DNA from: Colwellia sp. 39_35_sub15_T18
GTDB lineage: Bacteria > Pseudomonadota > Gammaproteobacteria > Enterobacterales > Alteromonadaceae
Direction: 5' to 3'
Length of the DNA stretch: 64,000 bases
NCBI GenBank assembly: GCA_002162675.1
Contig: MAAE01000037.1
Location: forward strand, 62,001-126,000
The position numbers were made by a program, and so were the translations under genes. Every line of letters begins with the position of its first letter. The stretch's first letter is position 1. A model generated the notes under the pieces. It did not search any database, was not told where the DNA came from, and saw only the letters and a list, made by a program, of their open reading frames with translations. Below, in pieces: positions 45,616 to 54,581 of this stretch.

Positions 45616-46968
45616 TTAGCTAGAAAAGTCAAAAACGATGGTAAAACAAGCCCCCGGCAGTGTTGCTGACTTATCAATAGCTGGTTTATCAACGAATAGC
45701 TGCCCTTGGTAACTAGCGACCAAATCACTGACAATGGCTAAACCAATACCATGGCCTGCTTGGTAAGTATCAGCTCGACCTCCCCGAGAAAGAATAATAG
45801 CTTGTTGTGACTCATCTAACCCTGCACCATCATCAGTAATTTCAATGGTTAGTTTTTTAGCTGTGCTAGCAACATTGACCGCAACTTTGTGTTTAGCGGC
45901 TTTACAGGCGTTGTCTAAAACATTGCCTAAAATCTCCATTAAATCAGTTTCATCACCTTTAAAAATAGCATTTGAGTCAACATCAATAATGAAAGCCAAA
46001 TCCTTATCTTGGTAGATTTTAGCTAAAGTGATAAGTAATTTATCAATAACTTGTTGTACCTGAACACCTAAATGCCATGGTGACTGCCCGGCACTTTGCG
46101 CTCTTTTTAGCTGATGCTCAATGATCTGATTTATTAACTGTAACTGCTCACTCGCGCTAACCGAAATATCTGTCTGACTTTGAATAACTGCCAAAGGATT
46201 TTTCAGACTGTGAGCGAGATCAGATAAAGCATTACGATAACGTGTACGCTGATTTTCTTCTGTCATCAATAATATATTTAATTGCTGAGTTACCTGTTGT
46301 AATTCAAGCGGATATTTAGCAGTTAATGCTTTCTTTTGACCTTTCTCTATATTCTCAAGCTCGTCAGTTAATACGGTTAACGGCTTTAATGTCCATAATA
46401 ACCAGATAATTTGCACAAAAATAAACACCGCCATCAATGCCAATAACCATGTCCAAAGCTGCTGTCTAAAATCACTGAGCGCACTTAAGAGTTGTTGCTG
46501 ATCTTTAATAAGATGAAGGGTGATAGGAAAAGCTTGGCCATTATCAGAAAAACTAGCACTAAAGCTATAAAGTAAATGACGACTACCAGCGAGATTGATT
46601 TTTGAAAATTGAGTTTGCCCAACATCAGGCGATGGTAACAAGGCCGGTAAGGCTAAAGTGAGTAAAGATGGTGATTGCCACAGTGGTATATTTTTTTGTG
46701 GCGCTTGAGACAAAGATGTAATAACTGCATATAAACCTGACTTACTGACATTAAACTGATTTTCTAATAAAAAATTCGGCATTAATAACTGTTTATTCTC
46801 AACTTCGGCAACGGTAAAAATTGAATAGCTATAAGCTTTCAACTCATTTTTTACCGCTTGGCTTAATTGCCGCTCAAAGGCATTACTTAAGGTTAAACCT
46901 ATGATAGGCAACATCACTACTGTCATAATAAATGTACTTAATAATAACCTTACTTTTAAGGAATTCAT
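45616..46968 (-). CDS. PhoQ-like sensor histidine kinase
   Basis: 450 residues. First membrane segment near 8-28 (LLLSTFIMTVVMLPIIGLTL), a periplasmic domain of about 135 residues, second membrane segment near 165-190 (WLLALMAVFIFVQIIWLLW), HAMP-like linker, HisKA with the phospho-acceptor in ALSDLAHSLKNPLAVIQSQ, then the ATPase with GNVLDNACKAAKH, ITDDGAGLD and AGHGIGLAIVSDL. The DLAHSLKNPLA box is that of PhoQ-type kinases. Its start overlaps the regulator stop by 4 bp (ATGA), so the two are made together. Confidence 0.92.
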   Translation of the reverse strand: MNSLKVRLLLSTFIMTVVMLPIIGLTLSNAFERQLSQAVKNELKAYSYSIFTVAEVENKQLLMPNFLLENQFNVSKSGLYAVITSLSQAPQKNIPLWQSPSLLTLALPALLPSPDVGQTQFSKINLAGSRHLLYSFSASFSDNGQAFPITLHLIKDQQQLLSALSDFRQQLWTWLLALMAVFIFVQIIWLLWTLKPLTVLTDELENIEKGQKKALTAKYPLELQQVTQQLNILLMTEENQRTRYRNALSDLAHSLKNPLAVIQSQTDISVSASEQLQLINQIIEHQLKRAQSAGQSPWHLGVQVQQVIDKLLITLAKIYQDKDLAFIIDVDSNAIFKGDETDLMEILGNVLDNACKAAKHKVAVNVASTAKKLTIEITDDGAGLDESQQAIILSRGGRADTYQAGHGIGLAIVSDLVASYQGQLFVDKPAIDKSATLPGACFTIVFDFSS

Positions 46969-47645
46969 CCGCTATTCAGTCGCTTTAATTTATAACCATG
47001 ACCACGCAATGTTTCAATAAAATCGTATTCATTATTGGGGTCTAGTTTTTTTCTTAAACGCCGAATAAAAACTTCAATAACATTCGAGTCAAGATCAAAG
47101 TCTTGATCATAAATATGCTCAGTTAACGTCGCTTTTGAGGTAACTTCGTCAAGATGATGCATCATGTACTCAAGTAACTTATATTCAGAGCTGCTAAGTT
47201 TTATTGTTTGATTATTTACCTCAACTTGTAGGCTTTTGGTATTAAGCGTTAACAAGCCATTCTTTATTAGTGGACTTGCTTGCCCTGCCGAACGCCTAAT
47301 GAGTGCATTTAAGCGAGCCAGTAATTCTTCGGCTTGAAAAGGTTTAGTTAAATAATCATCAGCGCCTGCATCTAAACCAGCAACCTTATCCTGCCAGCTA
47401 TTTCTTGCTGTTAACACTAGAATAGGAAAGTCGATATTTTTCTCACGTAACAACCTAATAACACTGATACCGTCAATAATAGGTAAACCGACATCAATAA
47501 TAGCCGCATCATACGGGTATTCTTGTCCTTGAAATAAACCTGTTTCACCGTCACTGGCTAAGTCCACTAAATAATTAGCCCCGAGTAAGTGCTTGTGTAA
47601 GTTTTGCTGTAAAGCGAGATCATCCTCAATGAGTAACAAGCGCAT
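46965..47645 (-). CDS. PhoP-like OmpR-family response regulator
   Basis: 226 residues. The receiver domain has acidic pocket LIEDD, acceptor Asp in AAIIDVGLPIIDG near residue 51 and Lys in DDYLTKPFQAEELLARL. The C-terminal winged helix (SSEYKLLEYMMHHLDEVTSKATLTEHIYDQDFDLDSNVIEVFIRRLRKKL, GHGYKL) is of PhoP type. It is 2 bp downstream of the PepSY gene. TGTTCAG-like direct repeats before its operon and before two neighbouring genes are the presumed binding sites. Confidence 0.94.
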   Translation of the reverse strand: MRLLLIEDDLALQQNLHKHLLGANYLVDLASDGETGLFQGQEYPYDAAIIDVGLPIIDGISVIRLLREKNIDFPILVLTARNSWQDKVAGLDAGADDYLTKPFQAEELLARLNALIRRSAGQASPLIKNGLLTLNTKSLQVEVNNQTIKLSSSEYKLLEYMMHHLDEVTSKATLTEHIYDQDFDLDSNVIEVFIRRLRKKLDPNNEYDFIETLRGHGYKLKRLNSG

Positions 47646-47647
47646 AA

Positions 47648-47959
47648 TTATTGACCTCCACTAATTCGGCCTGTTTTAGCATCAACATAAACCGACACTA
47701 TATGACCATCGGTTTTAATGAGCTTAACCCGATAACCTGATTTTTTCTTTTGCACTTTAAGCACTTTGCCGCCATAACGACCTTTAGCCATTTGAGCGGC
47801 TTGTTTACCGCTTCTAACACTCAGTTGTGGTTTAGCATTCTGCTTAGCTTGTTGATTACTTTTAATGGTATTGCTGGCAGAGAAAAAGCTTCCTTGAGCA
47901 ATAGTACTCATAGAAACCGTGATGGCAAAAATAAAAATCAAAGATAAAGCAAGTTTCAT
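47648..47959 (-). CDS. Small periplasmic PepSY-domain protein
   Basis: 103 residues with a signal peptide (MKLALSLIFIFAITVSMSTIAQG). The mature part has a single PepSY-like domain: SGKQAAQMAKGRYGGKVLKVQKKKSGYRVKLIKTDGHIVSVYVDAKTGRISGGQ. PepSY domains are often found at sensor-kinase loci and are thought to inhibit or sense proteolysis in the periplasm. As first gene of the PepSY-regulator-kinase operon it may tune the kinase. No enzyme activity is expected. Confidence 0.88.
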   Translation of the reverse strand: MKLALSLIFIFAITVSMSTIAQGSFFSASNTIKSNQQAKQNAKPQLSVRSGKQAAQMAKGRYGGKVLKVQKKKSGYRVKLIKTDGHIVSVYVDAKTGRISGGQ

Positions 47960-48012
47960 TGTTATTCCAAGTACTCGCGCGTTAGAGGTATTAGTCGCTA
48001 TAGCTTATTTAA

Positions 48013-48058
48013 AATCATAGCCCTTCGCAACTGAATATAAGCTGAACATGGTTGAATA
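48013..48058 (-). promoter_or_regulatory. Autoregulatory PhoP-box-like site of the PepSY-regulator-kinase operon
   Basis: Plus-strand CTGAATA (48031), CTGAACA (48042) and TTGAATA (48052) form three half-sites with steps of 11 and 10 bp, pointing towards the operon on the minus strand. A -10 box TATGAT (minus strand, 48014-48019) follows after 11 bp, the same geometry as at 45451-45539. Confidence 0.65.
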
Positions 48059-48075
48059 TAGTGAGTGCATAAAAA

Positions 48076-48111
48076 TGTTCAGCTTGCATTCATCTTGACT
48101 GCGCTTTAATA
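48076..48111 (+). promoter_or_regulatory. PhoP-box-like site before the anchored surface-type protein gene
   Basis: TGTTCAG (48076) is followed 11 bp later by CATTCAT (48087), then after 12 bp by a possible -10 TTAATA (48106-48111). The orientation is towards the plus-strand gene at 48144. The second half-site is degenerate, so this is the weakest of the three sites. Confidence 0.5.
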
Positions 48112-48143
48112 GCAACATTAAACAAAGCGAGTAAGGAAATACT

Positions 48144-49052
48144 ATGTTCAAAACCAATAACAATGCCAGCACAACCAACCTAAGCTCACTGAAAAAACTA
48201 TTGCTAGTATGCACTGTGTGTTTACTTGCCTTTACTGATCTTATTACCAACGAACTTGCTGCTAACGAGCTTACTGCCAACGAAATTGCTGCCAGTAAAT
48301 TAACAAGCAAGCAATATTCAGTTTCACAAGGCATGACTAAAAAAGATTTAAACGAACAACAACGCCAGATAATTATCGAGGCAAATAAACAGACCGAAGT
48401 ACCCGATCAACTTAACGGTAAAGCAACAACAAAAACAAGAGTGGTAATGTTAGCGAGTCAAAATAAAATAATCAAAAGCGCAAAGAATGCCTCAGCTGTT
48501 CAACGTGACAGTCAGTTAAGTTTGAGGCAATTAACTTTAAACCGAGATTATTATGCTGATTTTACTATTTATAATGCCGCAAGTTTTTTACTAAACGATT
48601 ATGACGGTGATGGTTTTTACCAAACCTTTAGTGTTACTTTTGATGCTGATATTTATAGTGATAATCAATTCGGTGAAGTGTATGCCCTATTGTATATCAG
48701 CAAAAATGGCGGGCCTTGGAGTCACTACTTTACCACCGATAGTTTTATTATTGAGGGTGATACGGATTTAGATGAATATGAAGTGATTACGACTTTTTTA
48801 TCTGGCTATGCCAGTGATCATTACGATGTATTAATAGACTTATATCAAGTGGGCTATAGCGATGTTGTCGCAACTTACAGCTCAGATGATAGTAATGCCT
48901 TATACGCCCTTCCCTTAGAAAGCGCAGACTACGATGAGCCTTATGTTGAAGTGGTTACGGTTAGCGAAGGCGGTAGCATGTCGATGCTAATACTGTTTTT
49001 ACTAGGCACTTTACTTATCCGCTTTAAAAGCAGAATGCTTCAAGCTCAATAA
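48144..49052 (+). CDS. Exported protein with a GlyGly-CTERM-like C-terminal anchor (choice-of-anchor type)
   Basis: 302 residues. A signal peptide (LKKLLLVCTVCLLAF) is followed by a short degenerate repeat (NELAANELTANEIAA). The central part resembles choice-of-anchor H proteins: YYADFTIYNAASFLLNDYDGDGFYQTFSVTFDADIY, Asp-rich and likely beta-sheet. The C-terminus has a Gly-Gly-Ser motif (EGGSMS), a hydrophobic helix (MLILFLLGTLLI) and a basic end (RFKSRM). That is the layout cleaved by rhombosortase-type proteases; none is in the window. Divergent from the PepSY operon and possibly part of its regulon. Confidence 0.78.
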   Translation: MFKTNNNASTTNLSSLKKLLLVCTVCLLAFTDLITNELAANELTANEIAASKLTSKQYSVSQGMTKKDLNEQQRQIIIEANKQTEVPDQLNGKATTKTRVVMLASQNKIIKSAKNASAVQRDSQLSLRQLTLNRDYYADFTIYNAASFLLNDYDGDGFYQTFSVTFDADIYSDNQFGEVYALLYISKNGGPWSHYFTTDSFIIEGDTDLDEYEVITTFLSGYASDHYDVLIDLYQVGYSDVVATYSSDDSNALYALPLESADYDEPYVEVVTVSEGGSMSMLILFLLGTLLIRFKSRMLQAQ

Positions 49053-49055
49053 AAC

Positions 49056-49093
49056 AAAAAACCACAAAAAGAATGACCTTTTTGTGGTTTTTT
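49056..49093. terminator. Bidirectional terminator between the anchored protein gene and dnaJ
   Basis: A perfect 16-bp inverted repeat AAAAAACCACAAAAAG / CTTTTTGTGGTTTTTT (49056-49071 with 49078-49093) lies between converging genes. T-runs are present on both strands. Confidence 0.9.
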
Positions 49094-49134
49094 ACTCGGC
49101 GTTGACTAAGAGAAATACCTAGCTAAACATAATT

Positions 49135-50268
49135 TTAGCTTTTTAAGTCATCAAAGAAGTTTTTCACACCCTCAAAAAAACCTGTTTCTTTCGGGCTATG
49201 CTTTTTACTGCTCTTACCCATTTTTTCTTCTAATTGGCGTAATAAGTCTGCTTGATCGCCCGACAAGTTAATAGGGGTTTCAAGTACCACTTTACACATT
49301 AAATCACCGGTAGAAGAACTACGAACTGACTTAACGCCTTTACCACGTAAGCGGAACATTTTCCCCGTTTGCGTTTCTTTTGGTACTTTAAGTTTAACTT
49401 TACCACCTAAGGTTGGTACTTCAATCTCACCACCTAAGGCTGCAGTAACAAAGCTAATTGGCACTTCACAATATAAGTGATTTTCATCACGAACAAAAAT
49501 TTCATGATCTCGCACATTCACTTGCACGTATAAATCACCCGCTGGTGCGCCATACTCACCTGCTTCTCCTTCGCCAGATAAGCGAATTCTGTCACCGGTA
49601 TCAACACCTGGTGGAATTTTAACAGATAGGGTTTTCGTTTTCTCAACGCGCCCTTGACCACGACATGAAGTACAGGGATCAGAAATAACTTTACCTTTAC
49701 CACTACAAGTAGGACAGGTTTGTTGTACTGCGAATAAACCTTGACGCATTTGTACTTGACCATGACCATGACAAGTTGCACAAGTTTTAGCCGAAGTGCC
49801 TTTTTTAGCGCCCGAGCCATTACATGGATCACAGCTAACAAAGGTCGGTACTTTAATTTCTAAGCTTTTACCTTTAACCGCATCTTCAAGGTTTAATTCT
49901 ACATTGTAGCGTAAATCAGAACCTCGTTGTGCGCGTGATTGACGACCACCGCGACCACGACCGCCACCAAAAATATCACCAAAAATATCACCAAAAGCAT
50001 CGCCAAAGTCACCATGACCTCCGCCACCACCATGACCTCCTTGTTCAAAGGCAGCATGACCATATTGATCATAAGCAGCACGTTTCTGATCGTCTTTTAA
50101 GATTTCATACGCTTCTTTGATTTCTTTAAACGTTTCTTCTTTTACTTTATCACCCTGAGTTCGGTCAGGATGATACTTCATCGCTAACTTTTTATAGGAT
50201 TTTTTGATTTCTCTCTCTTCAGCGCTTTTTGAAACACCAAGCACTTCATAATAATCGCGTTTTGACAT
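49135..50268 (-). CDS. dnaJ: Chaperone DnaJ
   Basis: Hsp40 co-chaperone that delivers clients to DnaK and triggers its ATPase. The J-domain has HPD at residues 33-35 ([11 protein letters not shown]). A Gly-rich region ([28 protein letters not shown]) and four zinc motifs follow: [24 protein letters not shown] and CTSCRGQG. Length 377, normal. It lies 176 bp downstream of dnaK on the same strand, with a REP-like element in the gap. No separate promoter was recognised, so read-through from dnaK is probable. Confidence 0.97.
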   Translation of the reverse strand: MSKRDYYEVLGVSKSAEEREIKKSYKKLAMKYHPDRTQGDKVKEETFKEIKEAYEILKDDQKRAAYDQYGHAAFEQGGHGGGGGHGDFGDAFGDIFGDIFGGGRGRGGRQSRAQRGSDLRYNVELNLEDAVKGKSLEIKVPTFVSCDPCNGSGAKKGTSAKTCATCHGHGQVQMRQGLFAVQQTCPTCSGKGKVISDPCTSCRGQGRVEKTKTLSVKIPPGVDTGDRIRLSGEGEAGEYGAPAGDLYVQVNVRDHEIFVRDENHLYCEVPISFVTAALGGEIEVPTLGGKVKLKVPKETQTGKMFRLRGKGVKSVRSSSTGDLMCKVVLETPINLSGDQADLLRQLEEKMGKSSKKHSPKETGFFEGVKNFFDDLKS

Positions 50269-50361
50269 AGATGACTTCTTTTATTTGACCACTTCACTTC
50301 ACGAAAGCTATAACGTAAGAAGCGCCGATAATAATCGACGCTTTATTTATGAATGACAGTG

Positions 50362-50452
50362 TAGGAGCGGCTTTAGCCGCGAGCATCCTAGGGTAAGGAG
50401 CTTAGGAATAAATTCCTCCCTACAAAGCGCGATTAAAATCCCGCCTACTTGT
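50362..50452. repeat. REP-like element between dnaK and dnaJ
   Basis: This is the clearest copy in the window. TGTAGGAGCGGCTTTAGCCG (with internal palindrome GCGGCTTTAGCCGC) is followed after about 25 bp by AGGAATAAATTCCTCCCTACA (internal palindrome GGAATAAATTCC), then by GCGCGATTAAAATCCCGCCTAC. The outer ends TGTAGG/CCTACA are inverted. Such elements often protect upstream mRNA 3' ends, here of dnaK. Confidence 0.7.
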
Positions 50453-52364
50453 CGTCCTTAACCTCTTCAAACTCAGCATCAACTACGTCATCTGCTGGTG
50501 CAGCGCCGTCTTCTTGAGCCGCGCCTTCTGGTGCGCCTTGAGCTTGTTGCTTAGCTTGAGCAATTTCCATTAATTTAGCTGATGCTTCCATTAACGCTTG
50601 AGTTTTTGCATCAATCGCTTCTTTGTCATCGCCTTTAATCGCTTCTTCAAGTTCAACAATGGCCGCTTCAATTTTTTCTTTATCTTCCGCTGGTAACTCT
50701 TCGCCCGCTTCTTCAACTTGCTTACGAGTAGAGTGAACCATGCCATCAGCTTGGTTACGAGCAGTCACTAATTCTTCAAATTTAGCATCGGCATCAGCGT
50801 TAGCTTCAGCGTCACGTACCATTTGCTCTACTTCTTCATCAGATAATCCTGAAGAGGCTTTAATGGTAATTTTTTGCTCTTTACCCGTGTTTTTATCTTT
50901 AGCCGTTACGTGCAAGATACCATCAGCATCAATATCAAACGTTACTTCAATTTGTGGCTGTCCACGTGGCGCAGCTGGAATACCTTCAAGGTTGAATTGA
51001 CCTAAAGATTTGTTAGCGCTAGCTTGCTTACGCTCACCTTGAACAACATGCACGGTAACAGCCGACTGATTATCATCAGCCGTTGAGAAAGTTTGTGATT
51101 GCTTCGTTGGAATAGTGGTATTTTTCTCAATAACAGCAGTCATCACACCGCCCATGGTTTCAATACCTAATGACAATGGCGTAACATCAAGAAGAAGTAC
51201 GTCAGTTACATCACCAGAAAGAACACCCGCTTGAATTGCTGCACCAGAAGCTACTGCTTCATCAGGATTAACATCTTTACGTGGCTCTTTACCGAAGAAA
51301 TCAGTAACCGCTTTTTGTACCAGCGGCATACGTGATTGACCACCAACTAAAATAACGTCATCAACGTCACTTACTGATAAGTCAGCATCTTTAAGAGCTG
51401 TTTTTAATGGCTCTAAAGTCGCTTTAACCATGTCTTCAACTAAAGATTCTAATTTGGCACGTGTCACTTTAATGTTCATGTGCTTAGGACCGCTGCCATC
51501 TGCTGTGATGTAAGGTAAGTTAACATCAGTTTGTTGTGCAGAAGAAAGCTCACATTTGGCTTTTTCAGCGGCTTCTTTCAAACGTTGCATGGCAAGCGGA
51601 TCAGAGGTTAAATCCATGCCTTGGTCTTTTTTGAATTCTGCTACAAGATAGTTGATTAAACGGTTATCAAAATCTTCACCGCCTAAGTGAGTGTCACCGT
51701 TAGTCGCTAATACTTCAAAAGTGTGCTCGCCTTCAACTTCATCAATTTCAATAATTGAAATATCGAAAGTACCGCCACCTAAATCGTATACCGCAACAAC
51801 TTTATCACCCTCTTGCTTGTCCATGCCGTAAGCAAGGGCAGCAGCCGTTGGTTCGTTGATAATACGTTTAACATCAAGACCTGCAATACGGCCAGCATCT
51901 TTAGTTGCTTGGCGTTGTGAATCGTTGAAATAAGCAGGAACAGTAATTACAGCCTCAGAAACTGTTTCACCCAAGTAGTCTTCAGCTGTTTTTTTCATTT
52001 TAGCTAAAACTTCAGCTGATACTTGTGGTGGTGCAACGTTTTTATCACGAGCAGTAACCCAAGCATCACCATTGTCAGCTTTAACAATGCCAAATGGCAT
52101 AATGCCAATATCGCGTTGAACTTCTTTATCTTCAAAACGACGACCAATTAAACGCTTAATAGCATATAAAGTGTTGGTTGGGTTAGTTACTGATTGGCGT
52201 TTAGCAGGTTGACCTACTAACGTTTCGCCTTCTTCAGTGTAAGCAATGATTGAAGGAGTAGTACGATCGCCTTCTGCATTTTCAATTACACGTACACTGT
52301 CGCCGTCTAGAACAGCTACACATGAGTTAGTTGTTCCTAGGTCAATACCGATTATTTTGCCCAT
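50445..52364 (-). CDS. dnaK: Chaperone DnaK (Hsp70)
   Basis: ATP-driven folding chaperone. Motifs are [18 protein letters not shown] at the start, [40 protein letters not shown] and [16 protein letters not shown]. The substrate-binding beta domain starts near residue 390 ([17 protein letters not shown]), and the acidic C-terminal EEVKDDK matches EEVKDKK of E. coli. At 639 residues it is normal. A sigma-32 promoter lies about 90 bp upstream and grpE is the next gene upstream, separated by its own terminator. Confidence 0.98.
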   Translation of the reverse strand: MGKIIGIDLGTTNSCVAVLDGDSVRVIENAEGDRTTPSIIAYTEEGETLVGQPAKRQSVTNPTNTLYAIKRLIGRRFEDKEVQRDIGIMPFGIVKADNGDAWVTARDKNVAPPQVSAEVLAKMKKTAEDYLGETVSEAVITVPAYFNDSQRQATKDAGRIAGLDVKRIINEPTAAALAYGMDKQEGDKVVAVYDLGGGTFDISIIEIDEVEGEHTFEVLATNGDTHLGGEDFDNRLINYLVAEFKKDQGMDLTSDPLAMQRLKEAAEKAKCELSSAQQTDVNLPYITADGSGPKHMNIKVTRAKLESLVEDMVKATLEPLKTALKDADLSVSDVDDVILVGGQSRMPLVQKAVTDFFGKEPRKDVNPDEAVASGAAIQAGVLSGDVTDVLLLDVTPLSLGIETMGGVMTAVIEKNTTIPTKQSQTFSTADDNQSAVTVHVVQGERKQASANKSLGQFNLEGIPAAPRGQPQIEVTFDIDADGILHVTAKDKNTGKEQKITIKASSGLSDEEVEQMVRDAEANADADAKFEELVTARNQADGMVHSTRKQVEEAGEELPAEDKEKIEAAIVELEEAIKGDDKEAIDAKTQALMEASAKLMEIAQAKQQAQGAPEGAAQEDGAAPADDVVDAEFEEVKDDK

Positions 52365-52449
52365 GATGGGAGCTCCTATTCATTATTATTACTGTGCCAT
52401 TAATAGTTAGCGTCAGTAAAAAATTTAATCTAATTTGATGTTGAAATAG

Positions 52450-52477
52450 TAAGTGGGGTCAGCAAATGACTTTTCAA
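52450..52477 (-). promoter_or_regulatory. Sigma-32 heat-shock promoter of dnaK
   Basis: Minus strand: TTGAAA (52472-52477), 13-bp spacer, CCCCACTTA (52450-52458). The consensus is CTTGAAA-N11-16-CCCCATNTA. One change in the -10 element (C for T). Position about 85 bp before the dnaK ATG fits. Confidence 0.8.
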
Positions 52478-52550
52478 CTATTTACACTAAAAAAAGGTAA
52501 GAAAAGGTAAAAAAAGGTGTTTATATTGATAAAAGCCTATTTAAAAACTA

Positions 52551-52582
52551 AAAAATCCGTTAATTGTCATTAACGGATTTTT
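52551..52582 (-). terminator. Terminator after grpE
   Basis: A perfect 14-bp inverted repeat AAAAATCCGTTAAT / ATTAACGGATTTTT with loop TGTC lies downstream of grpE and upstream of the dnaK promoter. It ends in a T-run on the minus strand, so grpE and dnaK are mostly separate transcripts. Confidence 0.88.
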
Positions 52583-52689
52583 ATTTTAAAGCTCAAACTT
52601 TATTAAATAATACCAGTGCAATTACTTTATCTCAAAATAAGCCGCCGACATTATTTACTCGTAAACGAAATTTTAATCACTTACCAATA

Positions 52690-53340
52690 TTAAGCTTGAG
52701 TATCTACTACAGGTGCAGCAGGTGCAGCTTTAGATACCATCACCATGGCTGGACGAATCAAGCGACTGTTTAGCTCATAACCTTTTTGCATTACCGCAAT
52801 AACCGTATTTGGCGCAACATCAGGTACTTCTTGCATTGACATAGCTTGATGTAATTCAGGGTTAAACGCTTGATCTTGTGGGTCAACTGCTTTTACGCCA
52901 AATTTTTCAAGGCCAGACAATAAACCTTGCAGCGTTAAATTAACGCCTTCAAATATTGATTTTTGCTCTTCTGCTTCAGCATCAATCGTTGCTAAACCGC
53001 GTTCTAAATTATCAACGACGGTTATCATTTCGCCTGCAAATTTTTCTAAAGCAAATTTACGCGCTTTTTCCACATCTTGTGCGGCGCGGCGGCGAATATT
53101 ATCTACTTCAGCCTTAGCACGAATAACTGAATCTTTTTGATCACTAACCGTTGATTGGGCTGTCGCTAATGCTAATTCTAATTCATTAATACGCTCTTGC
53201 TCTGCGCTAATCACTTCATGAGCATGTTCATGCTGCTCTTCTACTTGCTCTTCAGCTTCTTTAACAATGTCATCCGCTAACTGCTCTGGCGTTAACTCTG
53301 CATTGGGTGAATTTTGATCTGTGGTTGACTCTGTAGTCAT
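52690..53340 (-). CDS. grpE: Nucleotide exchange factor GrpE
   Basis: Releases ADP from DnaK. ATG 53340 ([12 protein letters not shown]) lies 6 nt after GGAG; a TTG four codons earlier is less likely. A long N-terminal acidic coiled coil (about 25-95) leads to the conserved core: [42 protein letters not shown], then the beta-wing [45 protein letters not shown]. About 216 residues. It has its own sigma-32 promoter. Confidence 0.96.
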   Translation of the reverse strand: MTTESTTDQNSPNAELTPEQLADDIVKEAEEQVEEQHEHAHEVISAEQERINELELALATAQSTVSDQKDSVIRAKAEVDNIRRRAAQDVEKARKFALEKFAGEMITVVDNLERGLATIDAEAEEQKSIFEGVNLTLQGLLSGLEKFGVKAVDPQDQAFNPELHQAMSMQEVPDVAPNTVIAVMQKGYELNSRLIRPAMVMVSKAAPAAPVVDTQA

Positions 53341-53406
53341 GAAAAACTCCAATTAAATCTTAATAATTTTACAATAATAAAACGCAATATAAACGCAATG
53401 CTGCTA

Positions 53407-53435
53407 TTTATGGGGTCAAGCTTGTGCTATTCAAG
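53407..53435 (-). promoter_or_regulatory. Sigma-32 heat-shock promoter of grpE
   Basis: Minus strand: CTTGAA (53430-53435) and CCCCATAAA (53407-53415), 14 bp apart. This is an almost perfect match to the heat-shock consensus, lying about 67 bp before the grpE ATG. Confidence 0.85.
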
Positions 53436-53542
53436 CCCTGCTACCAATAAAATAAAAAACATTTTATCAAAAGTGAACTTTACAAGCCATGCAAATAGGG
53501 GGAAACTTCCATCAAAGAGATTAAAATCACGAAATAATTGTT

Positions 53543-54436
53543 ATGGCTCAACACTATAAAACCATCGGACTTATCGGAAAACCTAATCATCAAGGGGCAA
53601 GTGCAACAATATCAGCCTTGCACAACTACTTGCTAGAACATAAATATACCGTATTAATAGAAAATTCAGTCGCTAGTTCAACCGCTAATCTAGTAATAGC
53701 TGACGATGTCAGTATTTGTTCGCTGACCGAAATTGGCGAGCAAGCAGACCTTGCCATTGTGGTCGGTGGTGATGGCTATATGTTAGGAGCGGCAAGGGTT
53801 TTAGCCTGTTTTGATATAGGTGTTATTGGTGTAAATCGTGGTAATTTAGGTTTTTTAACCGACCTATCACCCGATGAAATAATTGAACCTTTAGCAAAAA
53901 TTTTAGCGGGAGAGTCTCGCTCAGAGCAGCGCTTCATTATTGAAGCAGAAGTGTATCGTCATGGTAAATTAAAAAGCTCTAATAGTGCCGTTAACGAAGC
54001 TGTGCTTCATGCGGGTAAAGTAGCCAGCATGATAGAGTTTGAAGTTTACATAGATGGCAGCTTTATGTTTAGCCAACGCTCTGACGGCTTGATTATTTCT
54101 ACGCCAACAGGCTCTACAGCGTATTCAATGTCAGCGGGCGGCCCCATATTAACACCAAACTTAAATGCCTTGTCCTTAGTGCCAATGTTTCCACACACAC
54201 TAACTAGCCGTCCTATTGTGGTTGATGGCGACAGTGAAATTAAACTTGTACTAGCCAATGAAAACCAAGAAAGTTTACAGGTCAGTTGCGACGGCCATGT
54301 TATTTTAGCCGTTATGCCTGGCGATGAAGTAATTATCAAAAAGAGCGACTACACAATACGTTTGGTACACCCCTTAGATCATGACTACTTTAATGTTTTA
54401 CGAAGTAAGCTCAGCTGGGGTAATAAGCTTTATTAA
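53543..54436 (+). CDS. nadK: NAD kinase NadK
   Basis: Phosphorylates NAD to NADP with ATP. Motifs are [15 protein letters not shown] near residue 74 (GGDG), [52 protein letters not shown] and [20 protein letters not shown]. Length 297, like E. coli NadK. It stands between grpE (divergent) and recN, the conserved grpE/nadK-recN order. Confidence 0.97.
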   Translation: MAQHYKTIGLIGKPNHQGASATISALHNYLLEHKYTVLIENSVASSTANLVIADDVSICSLTEIGEQADLAIVVGGDGYMLGAARVLACFDIGVIGVNRGNLGFLTDLSPDEIIEPLAKILAGESRSEQRFIIEAEVYRHGKLKSSNSAVNEAVLHAGKVASMIEFEVYIDGSFMFSQRSDGLIISTPTGSTAYSMSAGGPILTPNLNALSLVPMFPHTLTSRPIVVDGDSEIKLVLANENQESLQVSCDGHVILAVMPGDEVIIKKSDYTIRLVHPLDHDYFNVLRSKLSWGNKLY

Positions 54437-54521
54437 TAGCTAACTAACGACGAGCGACCAGTGGTAATTTCGAGTGGCGAGTAATAAATCAACAATTACT
54501 TGATATATTACTTGCAAAAAA

Positions 54522-54562
54522 ACAGTTTACTGTATAAATTTACACCTAAGTATTTATACAGT
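54522..54562 (+). promoter_or_regulatory. LexA-like double operator over the recN promoter
   Basis: A perfect 11-bp inverted repeat ACTGTATAAAT (54529-54539) / ATTTATACAGT (54552-54562) carries two SOS-box-like sequences: CTGT-N8-ACAC beginning at 54530, and a half-kept site ending in ATACAG. They overlap the likely -10 box TATAAA (54533-54538) 20-50 bp before recN. E. coli recN is also controlled by more than one LexA box. Confidence 0.6.
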
Positions 54563-54581
54563 AGATTGAGCGTTCGACATT

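Noticed and set aside
48005-48334. 109-codon frame on the minus strand at the divergent promoter region
   Set aside because: It covers the regulatory gap and the start of the plus-strand gene, and has low-complexity Leu/Ser/Ala content from the NELAA repeat read in reverse.
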